The notes beneath the pieces were generated by a model. It saw nothing but the letters and a program-made list of their open reading frames with translations, did not search any database and was not told where the DNA came from. From Pseudisothecium myosuroides (lineage: Eukaryota > Streptophyta > Bryopsida > Hypnales > Lembophyllaceae), in contig OX637295.1 in the NCBI GenBank assembly GCA_951799445.1, forward strand, positions 11,346,001 to 11,410,000: a stretch of 64,000 nt of DNA. The letters run 5' to 3'. Position 1 is the stretch's first letter, and each line of letters starts with the position of its first letter. Of the stretch, positions 10,070 through 23,159 are shown piece by piece. The translations under genes were made by a program, and so were the position numbers.

Positions 10070-13000
10070 GTTACTATATGACATTATTACGTTATAAATC
10101 ACCAATAAATCAACTGATACCTGACAAAACTCAAATAATGATGAAGATCTCAATTTTGAACAAATTTTCCAGCTCCAATAATTGTTGGTGAATCATCTTT
10201 ATTGAGGAAAGTCCTCATAATCACATTTTCTTATCCATATTGCGTCTTTTCATTTTTTTTTCAATATTCAAAAGTCTTCTCTCTCTCTCTCAATGTATGT
10301 TTCAATTGAAGTGTGCAATTTTATCTATAAACACATTATTAGATATTGTAAAGAATGTCCAAAGTCAGTTTTGTATTTATCGTAAAATGTCTAAATTATA
10401 TGTACATTTGGCCTTTGAGGTGATTATTGACTCAAAAAATTGCGTATTGTATTGTAACAAATTTTTTATGAACATCAAAAAAAGATGTCAGTAATGTTAG
10501 TGATGCTAGCCATTCTAAGAAAAATAAAATATGAAACCCACAAATTTCCCACTTTTGAAAAATCACATGGCTTCTAACTTTGTGTTTACTAAAAACTCTG
10601 CAATAGTAATATATATCAAAACTTTGTTTGAGCAAAAAAATAATTCAAAAATTGAATACATCGAAATCAATAATAATATCGATAATCATTACATTTTCAA
10701 GTCATTTGTAGACCGTATTGCACATCAATTAATTTGCGCTCATTATTGAAAGGAAATTCTTGGCAATGTTGCATATGATTGTATATTGTAATTGTGAGAC
10801 AAAATTGATGAATTGATGATCTTTTTGTGTATATTGTGATAGTTTGTCAAAAGGTTATATATGCCCATGAGAAAATTGAGGAAATGCGCATATTTTAAGG
10901 AATGTAAACAATTGGGTTGTAGTGTTTGAGAAAAGGCCGGAGAGATAGGTAAAGGAGTGAAGCGGTTATGGTAATGTTTGATTAACAATGTCATTAATAT
11001 TGCTCATCCGGCGGTTAAGAATGTTACTAAAAATATCATGGGCAATATTAAGTTTGTATGTACCGCCATTACTCATGTAAGATTATGACATATTACAAAA
11101 TCGTCATACATTAATGTAATTTTCCTATAGTGTTATATTATCTTGATTTCAATAATAAACCTTCATGTACTAAAAGATAAGGATTGATTAATATTACATC
11201 AAATAAGACTAAATGTTTTAATTTTTAATTATATATTAATTAGATAAAATTATTTTGAAATAATGTGTGATGTTTCTATAAGCATAAGACTTGAAATAAA
11301 TTTGAGTTTATTAATTATCTTGAATAATAAGTCAATAATAACTAAATATATAAGTGTATATTTTAGAAAGTTATTTGGATCATATATCAAACTTTAAATG
11401 AAAAATTGTAAACACAGACTATTTACAGATTTTAAATCATTTTTAATTTAAAACAATAATTTAAAATAAAAAATTATAAATTTCTTCTAACAAAAGTCCT
11501 TGAAAAAGAAAGAAAATGTAATTTGAATTTTTTAATAATAATTTCTAGACATGTAGTCTTAAACCAAATTAAACCGTGCATAAAGAAATTTGTGCATGCT
11601 AATCCTAAAGTTCAATTAATAGAAAAATTACTCTATGCTCAAAAATACTACGAGTGAAAAAGTAAAAGTCTTAAGTCATTTTATGATCTTCCTTGCATGA
11701 TCTGATAGATAAGATTTATCAATTATATCAGCTTTAATATACAATTAATAGAATTGATGTACATAAGTTAATCCAAATAGTCACCCCCATAGTATTAAGA
11801 CTAACTTGCACTAATTTGGAAGGTCCATAAATATAGTAATTCACAATATTTTAGATAAAACTTGTATAATGCAGTTTATACCATTTTTATACTATTCTAA
11901 ATAGTTTGTTTTTCATTCAATTTTCATTCAAATTTTATTAATCTTCATATCATTTTCATTCATTTGATCCAAATGTTCACTAATTAAATTACATTCATCT
12001 ACAAATCATGCAATTAGTGTGAAAATTTGTCATACTATTCAAATTCTGACACTAATTGAGTTAAATTGTATATTTAAAGATTTCTTGTTAGTTGAATATT
12101 GATTGTTATTTCATACAGTGGCAATGTTAAAGTTGTTATTCATGAATATTTCCTTTCCAGCAATGCAATTGTTTGAATACTTGACATTTGATTCCTTGGG
12201 TATGTTGTGCAAAACTTGCAATAACTTTATTCATGAGTTTTTTTATTATGTTTTGGCAAAAGAACTCCCAAGCCGCTTTTTCTATATACATAAATATAAT
12301 TTGAAAAATATATTTACTTTTTGCATTTTCAATTGTATAGTCTTGCAATTTACTTGTATGTACATCTTCGCTAAACATTTCAACAACTTTGACCTCATGG
12401 ATTGAAGGATTATAGTGTTTGGAAAATAGAAAAAAGTTTTTTGTGGGGTATCCAACAACATCCAACAACTTTGATTGCTCTTGAAATGAAAAATTTGCAT
12501 TTTACATAAGTATGCACAACCATAATTGTCACTAATTACGAGTGAACATATTTACTTTTATTTAAGCATCAATATTTTTATTGGATCTTATTGGTTATTG
12601 AAAGAGGATTCCAACGCACTTTAGCATGCAACATTTGGACATTGTATAAATAAATTATGGAATCTCAAAATATTGTCTCTAAATGTATTGGAAAAGCAAA
12701 AACCAACATTAGGTTCTCATACATTAGGCTCTCATTTTGGTTGTGTAAATCTTATGTCATTTATATCTAGGCTTTTGTGATGCTTTTGGTTCAAATACAG
12801 ATGTTGCATTTTGGCCAATGTTGATTACATACCTTAGATGACAATGCTTGTATTACTCATTAAGCATTTTAACATATGTAGGACTCATGTAATTTGGAAG
12901 ACCGCTAGTATTAGAGTTGTAGAGTGATCTTTGGGTACAAGAGGCAAATTTATGGAATTTTGCCTATCATCAAACTAAACTACTAAAGTAGAGGAATTCC

Positions 13001-13214
13001 TATTTCTATTACTTTTAAGCATGTTAATTTATTGCTATCTTCTAAAAGATATTTTTTTCAATAGTTTTCTTGATAGTTTTTTTATGCTAAAGTATAAAAA
13101 AAAGTGTAAAAAAGAATGTCCAAAAGAATATCAAAAGAGTATTGGAATCCATATCAAATAATGTATTAAAAAGCATAATAAACAAATGTGTTGAAATATG
13201 TGGCCAAAAAACAA

Positions 13215-13960
13215 AATATAATTTCCCAAGGTCTTTTTTCTTCAAAAAAACACTCATAATTGCCATTTCTATTGCAAAGAGCAAAAAACTTAATTTTTTT
13301 TTTTGATATCTAACTATAGGATCTTGCATTAGTCTAGTGTAAGATTGTGTGGAAGAAATTTTAGAAACTTTGACTAAGTAGATTGCAAGGTATTTACATT
13401 TAAAATGAAAAAAACAAGTATTTTTGTACCTTTCTTGACTAGATCTTTTGGCTTTGAATCTTCTTAATTAAAATTTTTTGCACTACTAATTTTGAATTTC
13501 TAATTTTTCATGTTGAACAATTGAGTTGATAGCCAGAGTAAATTTTTTTTTAAGAACATCTGATTTCCATTCTTTAAATCATTGTTAAGTAGAAGTAGGT
13601 ACAAAATTGAACAAAAAGCTAAATCATTAATAACTTATGATGAAATTGAAGGAAAATTGATCCAATAGTGAGATTATTCTAGCAAGCATATTTAACCTTG
13701 TCAAAGAATTTTTTTTGAAAAATTGTGAAAACTGCATTCAAAAATGAATTCTATAATTTTTTTTTAAAGAAGATGCTTAGAGTTCCCCCAAAACAAGATT
13801 GTCTACAACTTTCTCATCACTAGTCCAAATATAATGAATCAAAGCTTCACATGTAGACAAAATATAATCTTAGACATGTAGACAAAATGTGAAGCTTCAC
13901 ATGTAGATAAAATATTTTATTTTTTTGTGATTTTTTTTGTGCTACCTGGTGAACTTTTAA
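13215..13960 (-). mobile_element. Truncated old TTAA-element copy shared by both duplicates
   Basis: Begins TTTCCCAAGGTCTTTTTTCT and carries the family landmarks (ATTGCCATTTCTATTGC, GGATCTTGCATTAGTCT, ACTTTCTCATCACTAG) in minus orientation. The far end is not recognisable. The equivalent element occurs at 61437-61800, so it inserted before the segmental duplication. Confidence 0.6.
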
Positions 13961-14558
13961 ATGCTTTTTGATGTTTTATAGTATTGAAATATAAAATTCA
14001 ACAATATTATTCTGTTTAAAATTACACCTAATGATTTAGGTAAATATTTTTAGAATTCCAAATTCCAAATCTTGTATACAATAATGTTTTCAATTGAATA
14101 ATTGTCTTTTGGCATGGACATTTTTTACTTTGAATTGTGGTTCTTTGAAGACATCAACCTCACAAAAAACCTAAGTATGTTGTGAAACTAATTCCTAACT
14201 TTCAAGCTCCAAATCTTATAAAAAAAATATTCTTGATAGCAGTCATATGTCTAGCCACATGGATGGACTGATTTTGAAATTCATGTTGTACAACCTTCGT
14301 TCAGGATTCATGATCTGTATATTACAAGAATTACATTGATAATTATGAAAATATATGCTATATATATAAATAAATAAATACTTCCTCATACAGAACAAAT
14401 TTTCAATTAAATAGTAATATAATTTGGGCACATTTTTATCTAAATGACGTAGAACAATATTTTCAAAATGAGGGATCACCTTAAAGTTCCTTCAAGTTAA
14501 AGTTAGAGGACAAGTTATTGATGTACGATAGATTTCTACAAGGACGGGGGACACGTCC

Positions 14559-15489
14559 TTAATTCCGAAAGGACCGTTGTTCCTTCGGGGGACAAATGCG
14601 TTTTCGGGCAGGTACCTACGGGTTGAAATTTTGTCGTGATTTTTTGAAACTTTTTTTGGAGATAGAAAAACTGATAAGCTTTATGGGAATATAATTTTTT
14701 TCACAATCGGTGCCCGGGGAACAAAAGTTATGACCAAATAAGCTCAAAATAGGGGACGGCAGGCAGCCCGGGCAGCAAAAACAAAATGGACAAAAATTTG
14801 AATTTTTTTTTTAATATTTTTTTTCTCATAGATTATAATTTTATCTATATGGAAAGCTTTTATTCATTTCATTTGGATATGTTATGAGAAAGTTATGGAC
14901 ATTCTTGTTTTTCGGGCAAATAGAGCATCTTCTTGAAAAGAATAACTTGTAGGATTCATTTTTGAATGCAATTTTTCAAATTTTTCAAATTTTTTCTTTC
15001 ATGGTTTAGTTTACTTGCTAGAAAAATATCACCATTGGAATTTGTGCATTTTAATTCCATCTAAAATATATGAATATTTTAGATTTTCCTTCATTCTTGT
15101 ATCTACTTCTACTTAACAATTTTTTTAAGAATGATAAATAAGTTTTTTTGATTACTTTTTTCCTAGACTCTCAACTCAATTCTCCATTAGAAAGTTTTAA
15201 AGCTCAAAACTTTGTAGTGCAAAAATTTTAAGTTAAAAATGTTCAAAGTCAAAAAATCTAGTCCCGCAATGTGTTGAAAAACTTGTTTTTTTCACTTTAA
15301 ACGCAAATATCTTGCAATCTGAGCGGTCAAAAATTCTGAAATTTTTTCCACACATTCTCATATAAGTTAGGTGTAAGATCCTACGGTTAGATGTGTAAAA
15401 AAAATTCAATTTTTTTTACTCTTTGCTATAGATATGCCAGTTTTGAATGTTTTTTGGCAGAAAAAAGGCCTTGGTCCTTCAGGGGTCAA
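14559..15489 (+). mobile_element. TTAA element copy A (piggyBac-like, non-coding)
   Basis: Left TTAA 14559-14562 followed by TTCCGAAAGGACC; right end GGTCCTTCAGGGG followed by TCAA (15486-15489, mutated TTAA). The paralogous position 62425-62428 is an empty site, a single TTAA with matching flanks (ACGTCT / GACAATAAACATAAAGC). The interior is non-coding. Confidence 0.85.
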
Positions 15490-16439
15490 GACAGTAAACA
15501 TAAAGCAAGAGAAAATGTTAACAAAGGATCTTTTAAAATGAATCCACAAAAATCTCAAATATGCTCATTCTACTCTTATACGTAATCTAAGTAATGTATA
15601 GTGGAGCCACCCATAACGGACCAAATAAGCAAATTGTGGACATCATGTGGAGTACTTGAAGGTGAAGGAAAAATTCATGCAGGTGTAGAGACAAAAATGA
15701 TGGGGATTGCCCAAATTTCGGTAATTTTATCACTTGAAGTCAATTTACAATGAATTTAGCAAGGCAAAAGTTGAGTTGGACCCATGTCCAACATATAGTC
15801 TTGGAAAACTACTCATAGAGAGAATAACTCATATTCACTGAGTCACGAAAAATGAGGGCCATGTGTCATGGTCTTTGGATATGCATGTAGTACTTTAGCC
15901 AATATTAATTCCAAAAACAACAATGGAAATTAATCTCATTGTCTGCTGCACTTGAGCCACCCTATTGACTGGCTATGGGATGTTGGTTAGTTTGGATGGA
16001 TCTACCTTAATACAAGCAAAACCTCTCACAGTCCAAGCACCAAGGTAGAAGTATCTATTTGCAACTATCCCCCTAATGGCTTTATAGGGTGACCTATTGT
16101 TGACAAGAGTTGGATGCACTGTTCATTGGAAAAGATTCTTCGTCTGTACCTTCTCGTCCACTCATCTCTCTTCCTTCCTTGCTTAGAGAGAAGTGCCAAA
16201 GCTAACATAATTACATGAGTCTATAAGACCAGAATGGATTTGAATGAAAAATCCACGTTTATATTGAATAAAATGTTCATTCTTGAAAAAAAAACTTTTT
16301 TTTTTGCATTCTTCTTCATCCTTATATTTGCACACATTGAGCTCAATTTATCAATGAATTTTTCATATTGGCTACACATTGAAATGCTTAAGTTATTGCA
16401 AGTAGGGAACTTCTACCTTATAGGGATTATTAGGGGCAT

Positions 16440-16660
16440 GCTCTACAAATGAGCTAATAGTGTGCCTAAGCCACTACCATAGTCAAAATAAAAGTTAAAG
16501 TAATTTTCTATTTTTTTAAACAAAAAATAATTCAAAAATCCATAACTTTCACAGAGCAGGTCAATAATCACATAACGCCACAAAACAAAGCCCGTGCACC
16601 CCTCTTTGCTGAGAGCTTTCCGACAGTACTTAAAACGCAACCAAGGGGATGTGCGATCTA
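16440..16660 (-). repeat. Inverted single unit of the 18.9-19.5 kb repeat
   Basis: The reverse complement carries CATGGGCTT-like, AGAAAGTTCTCCGCAAAGAA-like and GTGGCATT landmarks of the tandem repeat at 18915-19545, and both end near GTGTGCC/GGCACAC. A short ACAAACAAACAAAC microsatellite follows at about 16677-16697. Confidence 0.55.
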
Positions 16661-16975
16661 TAAGATCTCAACGAAACAAACAAACAAACAAACAAAATAA
16701 ACAACCTACCATACATGAAGGTTTGATTTGGCATGTAAGTGCCAAAATAGTTTCTTTTTTGCACGCAAAGGATTTTAGACAGTTGAAACTATTGGTGCTA
16801 GTGCTTTGGCATTTTGGCATCCACAATTTTTTGTATTTGGTAACTTTTAGGTTTTCTTGTTTTGGAAAACCTGTCATGTGGGGTTTAAGATGTAATGTAG
16901 GTTTTTTGAAACATTCTAAAATTTAGGCAATATTTTGAACACTTCACTTGTAATATTCGAAACATTTAGACATTT

Positions 16976-17896
16976 TTAACCTCTAAAGGCTCAAAGGCCC
17001 CTCGGGGGACACTTGGGATTTTGGGCAGGCTCGTGCGACCTGGAATTTTGACCTGATTTTTTGAAACTTTTTTTGAAGATAGGAAATCACATTAGCTTTG
17101 TAAAAATATAATTTTTTTTAAATCGGTGCCCGGGAGCAAAAGTTATGCCACCCGAAGTAAAAAAAATAGTTTGCCGGGCAGAAAAAAAAAAAAAAAATGA
17201 ATTTTTTTAATTTTTAATTTTTTCCTCAAAAATTAAGTTTTTGTCTACATCTGAAGCTTTGATTCATTCTATTTGGACTAAAAATGAGAAAGTTATGGAC
17301 AATCTTGTTTTTGGTCAATCTAAGTGTCTTCTTCAAAAACAACTTATAAAATTCATTTTTGAATGTAATTTTCAAATTTTTTCAAATTTTTTTTTTGAAA
17401 AGGTTAAATTTGTTTGCAAGAACAGTCCCACTGTTGGAATTATGGTTTTTTAATTCCATCTAAGAGCTATTGAAGATTTAGTGTTTTGTTCAATTTTGAA
17501 CCTACTTCTACCTAACAATTTTTTTATATGTGAAAACGAAGTTTTGACATTCTGAAATTTTTTTCTCCAACTCTCAACTCAAATGTTCAACATAAAAAAA
17601 TTTAACTTTATAGTGTGTAGTGTAAAAGAATCCACAAATGGCCGTCAAAGTCATCTGAAATTGCAATCCAGAGTTCAAAAAAAATTCTTTTTCCAACTTC
17701 AAATGCTAATATCTTCCAATCCATACGGTCAAACTTCATGAAATTTTTACCACATAATTTGAGACAAGTGAAGTACAAGATCCTATAGTTAGATTCTAAA
17801 AAAATGTTTTTTTTTGGTTTAGAGAGCAATTGCAGCTGAAATGGCAATTTTCAGTGGTTTCTGAGCCATAAAATGCCTTGGGCCTGTAGGGGTTAA
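16976..17896 (+). mobile_element. TTAA element copy B
   Basis: TTAA 16976-16979, left end CCTCTAAAGG, right end CCTGTAGGGG, TTAA 17893-17896. It belongs to the variant with GGCCCCTCGGGGGACACTTG just inside the left end and a long A-run near 17180. Non-coding. Confidence 0.8.
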
Positions 17897-18345
17897 AAAT
17901 GCTTAATTTATGTTTGAATCTGACCTTCATGTGGGGTAACCCCTTGAGGATGTTGCTATTTTCTATATGCTCTCTTTTCTTGTATACGGAAGGAAAAATT
18001 GAGTAGCAAATGAATCCCATCCAAGCTGTAAATTTCAAACCAAGTCACAGACATACTATTAGTCAACTAAAACTTTTTTAGGAATTTTTGAGTGTTTGGA
18101 GCTAGGATAAAATTAATTAAATATACAAACAACATATGCCAACTCTTTTGGTAGGCAACATCCTTAACAGGATAAGGTATGGATTGTAAAAGTCTTCCTG
18201 ATTGGAAAGACTTGCAACTGCAATACAAAGGGGGGGGAATTATTTTTAGGTTTCTTCATGTAAAAGAAGAAATGAAAAATATCAAATCTATTCACAATAC
18301 CATCAATTATTCAATTGTCAAAAAATAGAATTGGCTAAGCTAATA

Positions 18346-18552
18346 CAGTAGAACCTCTCCTACTACATACTCTCTCAGTGCATAATGTGCAATAAGAGAG
18401 GTTTGTGGGAGGGGCCAATTTCAAGTATTTAATCTAGAGAGTAGTGTAGTTAGAAGCCACGTTAGTCAGGTGCCATTACTACAATTGTACAATTGCATAA
18501 AACCTCTCTTAGTGCATAGTCCCAACACTATGCACTAAGAGAGGTTCTACTG
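18346..18552. mobile_element. Pogo/Emigrant-like MITE
   Basis: 207 bp; ends CAGTAGAACCTCTC / GAGAGGTTCTACTG. Left flank TA (18344-18345), right flank TG (mutated TA). A second inner inverted pair (ACCTCTCTTAGTGCATAG / CTATGCACTAAGAGAGGT) lies at the right end. Termini match the Emigrant/Lemi pogo-like type. Confidence 0.8.
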
Positions 18553-18739
18553 TGCAATCTGATACCTTTGACAAATACTATATTGTAATAAACACCTATA
18601 GCCTCAAAAATAGGACCAACAACGTATGAAATAAATAAAACAATTTACATTTTTTTGTAATAATTTTTTTATTGTTATAATAAAAATTAAAAATTATTAT
18701 TTTATATAAATGTAGTGACTTTTTATTTATTTAATACAA

Positions 18740-18743
18740 TTGA
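18740..18743. other. Empty target site for TTAA element copy P
   Basis: Copy 1 reads AATACAATTGAAGC where copy 2 reads AATACAATTAA-element-TTAAAGC (62735-63664). The single TTGA is a mutated TTAA. Confidence 0.8.
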
Positions 18744-18857
18744 AGCGGTTTAATTTTTTTGTCTTTTTTGTTTATGGTTACAAATTGGTTAAAATTTAAA
18801 CCATTTACATTGAAAGCCATTTGGCCGATATGAAGTAATGCAGCAAACCAGATATAG

Positions 18858-18861
18858 TTAA
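18858..18861. other. Empty target site for TTAA element copy Q
   Basis: GATATAGTTAACTAG here corresponds to GATAGTTTA followed by an element start at 63777 in copy 2. Confidence 0.65.
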
Positions 18862-18914
18862 CTAGTCAGAACAACGTTCTTCAGTCATTCCATACACATT
18901 ACCTTAAGTTGGGC

Positions 18915-19545
18915 TGTTTGCTATGTTGAGATCTCCTAGACCGTGCGTCCCCTGGTCGTGTTCTTGATACTGTTGGAAAGCCCTTGGCAAGGAAGGGTGC
19001 ACAGGCTTTGTTCCGTGGCATTTGCACATATAGTGGGAAAATTATATATTTTTGAATTATTTTTGGATCTTAAATTATTCTAAATAATGGATCTTTTGAA
19101 CCATATGTCCCTCAATTGTGTTCTTGGTATTTTCGGAAAGCTCTTTGTGAGGAAGGGTGCACAAGCTCTGTTTTGTGGAATTTGGACATAGGGTGTGAAA
19201 GTTATTGAATTTTCAAGTTTGTATGAATTAAAAAATTAGAAAATTATTTTTACTTTTATTTTGATTGTGACAACAGACTATTCCATACATTAAGTTAGGT
19301 TGTTTTATTTTGTTTTGTTTTGTTTATTTGTTTGTTATGGACAAATCTCCAGGACCATACGTCCCTCGGTTGCGTTTTTGGTACTGTCAGAAAGTTCTCC
19401 GCAAAGAAGGATGCATGGGCTTAGTTTTGTGGCATTGGACCTATGGTGTGAAAATTATGGATTTTTGAGTTATTTTTTATTTTTAAAAATTAAAAAATTA
19501 CTTTTACTTTTATTTTGGTTGTGGCAATGGCATAGGGCACACTAG
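18915..19545. repeat. Three-unit ~170-220-bp tandem repeat
   Basis: Recurring order: CC(A/G)TRYGTCCC, a GTGTTCTTGGTACTGT-like stretch, GAAAG, AAGGAAGGGTGCACAGGCT-like, then GTGAAAATTATGGATTTTTGA-like. Units start near 18935, 19100 and 19350. Diverged; no open frame conserved among units. Confidence 0.7.
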
Positions 19546-20519
19546 CCATCATGAATTAAAAAGTTGTGTGTTGTTGCAATACTAAACCAAATACAACAAG
19601 TAATTGGGTCACCATATAGTCTTTGGTTGAAGATTGAATGTGAGCCCATAAAACATTAATTTTGTTAAAGTGGTGAGATCCCAATACACTGGCATGGTTC
19701 AGGACGGGCAACCTGAACCCCAAAATCTATACATGTCCTTAGTTTGTGGCCTGAAATTACTCCTTTGTGAAGATATATGTCAGAATATTTGGCTGTGTGA
19801 ATATCGCCAATTTAATGAAATTGACGTTATGAGCATCTTTCCTTAGCTGTCTAAACATTTGTAAGCTGTCCATCAAGAATTTTCCTTCTACAATTCTTTT
19901 GCCTTCAAGATATCAAATTTAGGATAATGGGCCTACTATGTAATGAAAATGAGTGATTTTTTCTTCCTTCTTGCAAAGAAATGTGACGGTTATATTTGGC
20001 ACAATTCTTTTTCATTTGATTGATGTCAACATACTTAGAAATGCCTTGTATTTCTTGAGCTTGCAAAGTTGAACTTCCTCTAGTGCTTCCCATTGAAGCG
20101 CCGCAAGGCTATACCATAACAAGATACTTATCATATAGATAACCATCTTGACATCAATTTGAAGTTGTAGTGGCAACAAAAGATTGTTGCCTTGGTGTCA
20201 GTCTACTTTGTACTGTATAGGTGTAGTAGGGATCTGTGTGTATATATATGTAAAAATTATTCGGTAGTGTAGAAGGAGCACAAAAGAAATTGCATCGTAA
20301 TGCACCTCTTTCTGAAAAAAAATAAAGAAACACAGTTTGACGTATGAATTTGCCCTGTTTTCACTTGAAGAAACTGGTCCTTTTGCAAGCCATAAATGTG
20401 CCAATTTTTCAACCTTATAAGAACCATAATTTTCATGTCAAGTTTGACAAATTCTAGAGTAGAAAACTCTCTATTTTCTTGTCATAGAGAGATTTTCAAG
20501 ACCAAAGGGAATGGACTTC
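19546..20519. other. Intergenic, nothing recognised
   Basis: AT-rich single-copy-looking sequence; short open frames only, none with splice context or a recognisable product. Confidence 0.4.
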
Positions 20520-20832
20520 TAAGGTAGTGTGCTTTTAAAGCGACCTTTTAAGAGCTGATTACATTTGGGAGGAAGCTAAATTCCTTGAAACAATTTTTAG
20601 TAAATTTTAGTAGGAAGAAAAATGGAATTGGCATCTAACTCAAGTCGTTTCATATTTTTTGAACCTTCGTAGAATTAGTTATGAATTTTTGAAGTTGAAA
20701 CCCAGTGGTCACTAAAAGCAATTTCCTCTTGGAATGTACACTGTGGGTGTGGGTACATTGAAGAAAGCAAAATGTACCTTTGTGTTAGAGGTCGTTTTTA
20801 GAGCCGGGTCGCTTTTAAAACACCCTACCTTA
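20520..20832. mobile_element. MITE with ~25-bp inverted ends (family unassigned)
   Basis: Inverted ends TAAGGTAGTGTGCTTTTAAA / TTTTAAAACACCCTACCTTA with GCGACC just inside. About 313 bp. I could not find a convincing target duplication, so the superfamily is open. Confidence 0.65.
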
Positions 20833-21059
20833 GACATGAAACTGCCACATTTTCTTCCCGAGAATAAAATAAAAACTTTCAGTTTTTTTCTTGTTGTGAA
20901 AAAAACATGAAAAACTCAAATTTTCTAGGGTTCTCCTCATGAAACTCACTCACAAGCTGCATCCTAGTTGTTTCTAGTCAGACAAATTAATGATCGAATT
21001 ACTTTTCTCTTGATGTGAACGCTTTGCAGGACATGAAATTTTTTCAAGAGTTTTTGGTC

Positions 21060-21338
21060 GCAGGACGCTAAATGAGTCCCACGAAGTGAAACTGGCAGTG
21101 TGAAAACGCAGGAATTTTACCCCAGGGAAAAACGCAAGAATTTTTTATTTTTCACACAAAATTTTTTTTGCAAATTTTGAATTCATATTTGCGATCAGAG
21201 ACCCCAAACTAGTTAGGAGAGGTCTAGAGCATACCCTAGACACGGCTCAATATAGGGGCAAGATTTTACTTTTACCCCCCAAGAACTTGCGTTTTTACCC
21301 TACCAGTTTCACTTCGTGGGACTCATTTAGCGTCCTGC
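21060..21338. mobile_element. Mutator-like MITE with 9-bp target duplication
   Basis: 279 bp; inverted ends of ~36 bp, GCAGGACGCTAAATGAGTCC / GGACTCATTTAGCGTCCTGC. Flanks TTTTTGGTC (21051-21059) and TTTTTAGTC (21339-21347) match at 8 of 9 positions. A 9-bp duplication with long TIRs is typical of MULEs. The interior contains a run of C's and T/A-rich filler. Confidence 0.85.
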
Positions 21339-21426
21339 TTTTTAGTCTTGGTCTCAATAGGAGCGCTATCCAAGGATGGCTTTGAGATTCATGTTGCAAA
21401 TTTCTCCGGGCATTGTGTGTGTCTTT

Positions 21427-22368
21427 TTAACCCCTAAAGGACTGTTGTTCCTTTGGGGGACAAATGCATTTTCGGGCAGGTACCTACAGGCTGAAATTTT
21501 CTTGTGATTTTTTGAAACTTTTTTTGGAGATAGAAAAACTGATAAGCTTTGTGGGAATATAAATTTTTTCACAATCGGTGCCCGGGAAAAAAAGTTATGA
21601 CCAAATAAGCTCAAAATAGGGGACGGCGGGCAGCCCGGGCAGCCCAAAAAAAATGGAAAAGAATTTGAATTTGAATTTTTGGTATTTTTTTTCTGATAGA
21701 TTATATTTTTGTCTATCTGGAAAGCTTTGATTCATTTCATTTGGATATGTTATGAGAAAGTTATGGACATTCTTGTTTTTCAGGCAGTTAGAGCATCTTC
21801 TTGAAAAAAATAACTTGTAGGATTCATTTATGAATGCAATTTTTCAAATTTTTCAATTTTTTTTTTTTTGCATGATTTAGTTTACTTTCTAGAACAATCT
21901 CACCATTGGGATTAGTGCATTTTAATTCCATCTAAGAGATATTAATATTTTAGATTTTCCTTCTATCTTGTACCTACCTCTACTTAACAATTTTTTTAAG
22001 AATGATAATTAAGTTATTTTGATTTTTTTTTTTTCCTAGACTCTCAACTCAATTCTCCACTATAAAGATTTAAAGCTCAAAACTTTGTAGTGCAAAAATT
22101 TTAAGTTAAAAATGTTTAAAGTCAAAAAATCTAGTCCCGCAATGTGCTGAAAAACTTGTTTTTTTCACTTTAAACGCAGATATCTTGTAATCTGTGCGGT
22201 CAAAAATTCTGAAATTTATTCCACACATTCTTATCCTAGTTAAGTATAAGATCCTATGGTTAGATGTGGAAAAAAAAACAATTTTCAATTTTTTTTACGT
22301 TTTGCTATAGAAATGGCAGTTTTGAGTGTTTTTTGGCAGAAAAAAGGCCTCGGTCCTTTAGGGGTCAA
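21427..22368 (+). mobile_element. TTAA element copy C
   Basis: TTAA 21427-21430, left end CCCCTAAAGGACTG, right end CGGTCCTTTAGGGG, right TCAA 22365-22368. Interior very close to copies A and M, so a relatively young group. Non-coding. Confidence 0.85.
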
Positions 22369-22850
22369 ACTCACAGGAGTCGTCAGCTTACTTAGCAAGC
22401 TCATTGTGAGATCAAGGACAACATAATGTCAATGCAGGATAGTTTTGACGTGGTGGCATGTTTCAATTGGTTAAGAAGAGGCAGATTAAGATTGATAATG
22501 CTCACTACTTGCCTTGTGCAAATTTTCAACTGGGTGGGTGTATATGTAGTAGAAATTTCATTGGTCTGGTATTGAGAGAAGTCTCTACTCCTATCAACCA
22601 ATATTAACTTAGTGAGTGTAGATCCACCTCACATGATCTAAATGCAAGAGACTTTAGTGATTGTCAATATCCGGTTGATTTGAGGAGAAGATGGAGCCAT
22701 CTCCAAAACTCTTCATGTACGATTTAGAGCAAAAAGCAGATTCCATAGCTGCACCGTCTTCTGATTCATAAGGTCCATTCTCATCTTCTCCCTATTGGAA
22801 AGCATGTAGTGCAAACAATTGTTGTTTGATTTTGCCTATCATCGAACTAA
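22369..22850. other. Intergenic, nothing recognised
   Basis: No gene. The last ~20 bp (TTTTGCCTATCATCGAACTA) resemble 12957-12976 and 61180, i.e. part of the duplicated background. Confidence 0.35.
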
Positions 22851-23080
22851 TTAACCCTTAAACGTCGAGGTGGACGTTGTGTGTCCGATGGATGATAGGA
22901 AATCAAATTGTAGAGGACAAAAGTGCAACTATTCATCCTCGAAATTTGTTGTGGAAAGGAAAGATCTTCTACAGTAGTTTCACTTGCAATGAGTACTTTT
23001 GCAATTTTGGAGGCTAATGATTCACATGGTAATAGAAAAGGATGATTTTGAAGGTCACCCCTTCAGCGTTTAAGGGTTAA
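22851..23080. mobile_element. Short TTAA MITE, second family (CCCTTAAACG ends)
   Basis: 230 bp; TTAA at 22851-22854 and 23077-23080, inverted ends CCCTTAAACG / CGTTTAAGGG. A sister copy at 28870-30027 shares the interior (GACAAAAGTGCAACTATTCA, AATGATTCACAYGGTAAT). Confidence 0.8.
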
Positions 23081-23159
23081 AGAAGAGGATTGACTAATAC
23101 TGTTGCTTGAAGCATGTTAACCAATATGGAGGAGTGGGCTTGCATTGGAAAATACCAGC

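Larger units (their letters stand above)
15598..18262. other. Segment present only in duplicate copy 1
   Basis: Colinearity with copy 2 stops at AAGTAATGTA (15590s) and resumes at AGAAGAAATGAAAAATATC (18270), whereas copy 2 is continuous (about 62537-62550). Either a ~2.66-kb insertion in copy 1 or a deletion in copy 2. It contains TTAA-element copy B and one inverted unit of the 18.9-19.5 kb repeat; no gene found. Confidence 0.6.
10070..18865. repeat. Segmental duplication, copy 1 (partner 56350-63779)
   Basis: Long colinear similarity with 56350-63779 in the same orientation. Examples: 10085 vs 56380 (TTATAAATCACCAAYAAATC), 12100 vs 60345 (CAGTGGCAATGTTAAAG region), 12950 vs 61180 (ATTTTGCCTATCATCAAA), 18750 vs 63680 (GGTTACAAATTGGTTAAA). 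The copies differ by many substitutions and by transposon insertions on either side. No gene is recognisable in either; background sequence is AT-rich and non-coding. Confidence 0.8.

Noticed and set aside
14559..15489. Assigning the TTAA elements to PIF/Harbinger (3-bp TTA/TAA) or Tc1/mariner (TA)
   Set aside because: Only a 4-bp TTAA duplication makes the inverted ends symmetrical and agrees with the empty sites; still stated as a refutable point.
21366..21647. Cys/Pro-rich frames recurring in TTAA elements (also 34999-35211, 28077-28340)
   Set aside because: The frame shifts and stops differ between copies; no conserved protein emerges.
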